A stretch of DNA of 64,000 nt, taken from NCBI GenBank assembly GCA_014529385.2, contig CM043962.1, positions 52,163,905-52,227,904 on the forward strand. The letters are read 5' to 3'. The position numbers and the translations under genes are program-made. Source of the DNA: Adiantum capillus-veneris (taxonomy: Eukaryota > Streptophyta > Polypodiopsida > Polypodiales > Pteridaceae). Each line of letters begins with the position of its first letter. Positions within the stretch are counted from its first letter, which is position 1. A model generated the notes under the pieces. It worked only from the letters and a program-made list of their open reading frames with translations. It searched no databases and was not told where the DNA came from. Below, piece by piece: positions 62,233 through 64,000 of the stretch.

Positions 62233-63068
62233 TTATATGAAGCTATTCTCTTGTAAAACTCGAAATATTACATGGAGGGGTTGCTTGTGTTCATCTAATG
62301 AATTAGAGACGATGATTGTATTATCAAAGAACACTCCATTCAAGGTTTGGTGAGGCCTGAATAGCTTCTCCATCAAGCGGTTAAATGTGGTTGGTGCATT
62401 GGTCAAGCCAAAAGGCATGACAATGTACTCGTAAAGACCAAACGTAGTCCAAAATGTGGTCTTTACAATGTCTTGATCAACTATGCTTATTTGATGGTAG
62501 CCACTTTTTAGGTCAATACTACTAAATTAGGTTGATCCCTGAGCTTATCAAATAGGTCTTCTATCCATGGAATGGGAAACCTATTCTTGATAGTGATCCT
62601 ATTTACTTCTCTATAGTCGACACACATCCGATATGTGCCATCTTTCTTTTGCATTAATAGCACTGGCGAACAAAATGGAGATGAGCTAGGCCTAACCATG
62701 CCTTTCTCAACCAACTCATGTACTTGCCACATACTCTCCTCTTGTTGAGCTTGAGAAACTTGATAAGGAGGTTTATTAGGCGGTGAACTTCCTGGAAGAA
62801 GTTCAATTGCATGATCGTCATTGCCTCGTTTGGGAGGTAGTTCATAAGGGATGTCGTCAATAAAAACATCTTGGAACCCCTTGACGAAGTTGGATAACTC
62901 TAATTCCTTTTGGTTATTTATATTTTCTTTTGCGAAAGCATTAGGTTCATTTTGAGAATCCTTAACAAAAATCATGTACACGGAAATAGAGCTCTTTATT
63001 GACTTATTGAATGCTTGCTTATGTACAAGGAGTATGGTACTACCCAACTCCCTAGCATCTATATACAT
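62233..63068 (-). pseudogene. G2 reverse transcriptase, catalytic motif changed
   Basis: Segments: ELVEKGMVRPSSSPFCSPVL, KKDGTYRMCVDYREVNRIT, FPIPWIEDLFDKL, then after a frame break MPFGLTNAPTTFNRLMEKLF and VFFDNTIIVSNSL. The active-site YxDD box reads FFDN, so the second catalytic Asp is lost. A frameshift lies near 62510. Confidence 0.8.
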
Positions 63069-63095
63069 ATCTTTTACCTTGAACCTAAAGTAGAT

Positions 63096-63626
63096 TTACC
63101 TTTCAAGGAATTTAACATTGGCATCCGTGCAATCAAACCATGGTGTCCCTAGGATTACATCCTCATGCTTGAGAGGAGAGATGAAGAAATCCTCCTTGTC
63201 CCCATAGCTTTGGACATGGAGCCTCAATTTGCCAATTAAGGTAGTGATTGAGGCTTCTTGCCCCTTGAAAGCACCATCAGCAGGTAGGACATATCCCATC
63301 TCATAAGCTTGTATGCCTATCTTGGTGGCCAACTCTATGGATATGAAATTGTAAGTAGAACCAAGGTCAAAGAGAATGAAAGCAATGTGTTCTCTTACCT
63401 TTCCCCAAGCATGGCATAGAGGAGATCCTTTGTGATGAGCATCCTCTTCTTGAATTTTGACCAAGGTAGCTCTAATAGGCTCATTACGTGTATTCTTGTG
63501 GGGACAAGCACAATACGCATGCCCTTGAGTTGTAGGTTGGCTCCAACATCTTTCTAACACAACAATAGAAGAAGTGTTTTGAAGAAATTCTTTCAAAACA
63601 TGGTAAGGCTTTTGCATTTGATCCAC
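63096..63626 (-). pseudogene. G2 retropepsin-like protease region
   Basis: A 176-codon open segment with IAFILFDLGSTYNFIS (active site DSG expected, DLG here), KIGIQAYEMGYVLPADG and EDVILGTPWF. It lies directly upstream of RT, as in gypsy pol. The residue after the catalytic Asp is changed, which may reduce function. The gag portion that should precede it is cut off at about 63660. Confidence 0.75.
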
Positions 63627-63664
63627 ATGAGATAGGATGTGTTGATCCTTTTGTTGTTGTTCTA

Positions 63665-64000
63665 ATGGTAATTTTTACAATACCTCATGTACCTTGGAAT
63701 CTATGGCCTTTTCTAGTTCCAAAGGCTCATTCTCCAAAGCTAGTAGAATTTCTTAATGAGAAAATTGAAACGGGGATTTTGGAGCTATTTTGTGCTCCAT
63801 ACTTAAATAGGTGTTTCAGAGTCCCAAAGAAGAATGGTGCTTTATGCTTCATCCAAGAGATGCAACCTATAAATAAGGTCACAATTAGGAATGTGGGTAC
63901 ATGATCGAGTGTGGATGAGTTTGCAGAAGGAAAGGCCATCTATTCAAAGAGGGATATCTACTCAAGGTATGATCAATTCCAACTAGCTTCTGAAAGTAGG
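63665..64000 (+). pseudogene. RT fragment of another gypsy element (plus strand)
   Basis: The plus-strand frame reads VPWNLWPFLVPKAHSPKLVE, LNEKIETGILELFCAPYLNR, FRVPKKNGALCFIQEMQPIN and KVTIRNVGT. After TGA it continues SSVDEFAEGKAIYSKRDIYS and RYDQFQLASESR to the window end. This is a gypsy RT of a lineage with the PxNKVTIRNVG...DQFQLA pattern, different from G2 and on the opposite strand. It is interrupted by at least one stop. Confidence 0.78.

Larger units (their letters stand above)
58091..63660 (-). mobile_element. Gypsy element G2 (chromovirus), 3' part
   Basis: Minus-strand order from the right: protease, reverse transcriptase, RNase H, integrase, chromodomain, polypurine tract, 3' LTR. 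This is the Ty3/gypsy order. Its gag is missing: similarity ends at about 63660, where a plus-strand gypsy fragment begins. The LTR is of the same family as G1 at 709-2286, but the two are separate insertions. All coding parts contain stops or frameshifts. Confidence 0.85.

Overview
The window looks like repeat-rich nuclear DNA of a land plant, most likely a fern. The only ordinary plant gene I recognise is a PLS-class pentatricopeptide repeat (PPR) gene. Its near-identical 101-residue LSP triplets and decayed DYW tail resemble the large fern PPR families (family knowledge; the fern assignment is inference). Everything else is transposable elements, their relics, long microsatellites and palindromic arrays. 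I saw no rRNA, tRNA or CRISPR array.

Layout. 1-2286: 5' end of a minus-strand Ty3/gypsy element (G1), inserted into a minus-strand copia element (2287-5029). 6145-8196: PPR gene, followed by frameshifted E+/DYW remains to about 8545. 9792-11905: truncated plus-strand copia element. 16123-26032: element A, about 9.9 kb with good terminal inverted repeats. 26830-27600: internally deleted gypsy relic. 28.6-41.4 kb: relics of a second DNA-transposon type (copies C and D) with accessory genes and palindromic arrays. 42261-52206: element B, about 9.9 kb, related to A. 54.6-58.1 kb: two more 5' fragments of the second transposase (E1, E2). 58091-63660: 3' part of a chromodomain gypsy element (G2), same family as G1. 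63665-64000: reverse-transcriptase relic of another gypsy element.

The most interesting system is the A/B family. Both copies carry the same four gene families: gene 1 (unknown, faintly BAH-like), a histone H3-derived gene, gene 3 (unknown), and a multi-exon gene for a putative DDE-type transposase with an N-terminal coiled coil. In A the H3 gene has six exons that join in frame at GT-AG sites. They encode 589 residues: an authentic H3 N-terminus (MARTKKTARK), a complete H3 histone fold, a Ulp1/C48 SUMO-protease domain with His, Asn (for Asp), Gln and Cys at the canonical spacing, and a lysine-rich H1-like tail. In B the H3 gene starts MARTKQTAKE, has a long linker and ends with the H3 fold. 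It has no Ulp1 domain and one nonsense codon. All four genes of B are broken. In A, gene 3 and the transposase gene are broken, but the H3-Ulp1 reading frame is intact. A mobile element making a tail-bearing H3 fused to a deSUMOylase-like domain would be well placed to act on host chromatin (inference).

Repeats are arranged around the element genes: a CpG-rich iteron-like duplication in the divergent promoter of A, a 501-bp tandem array of long hairpins in B, and palindromic half-site arrays in introns of the second transposase.
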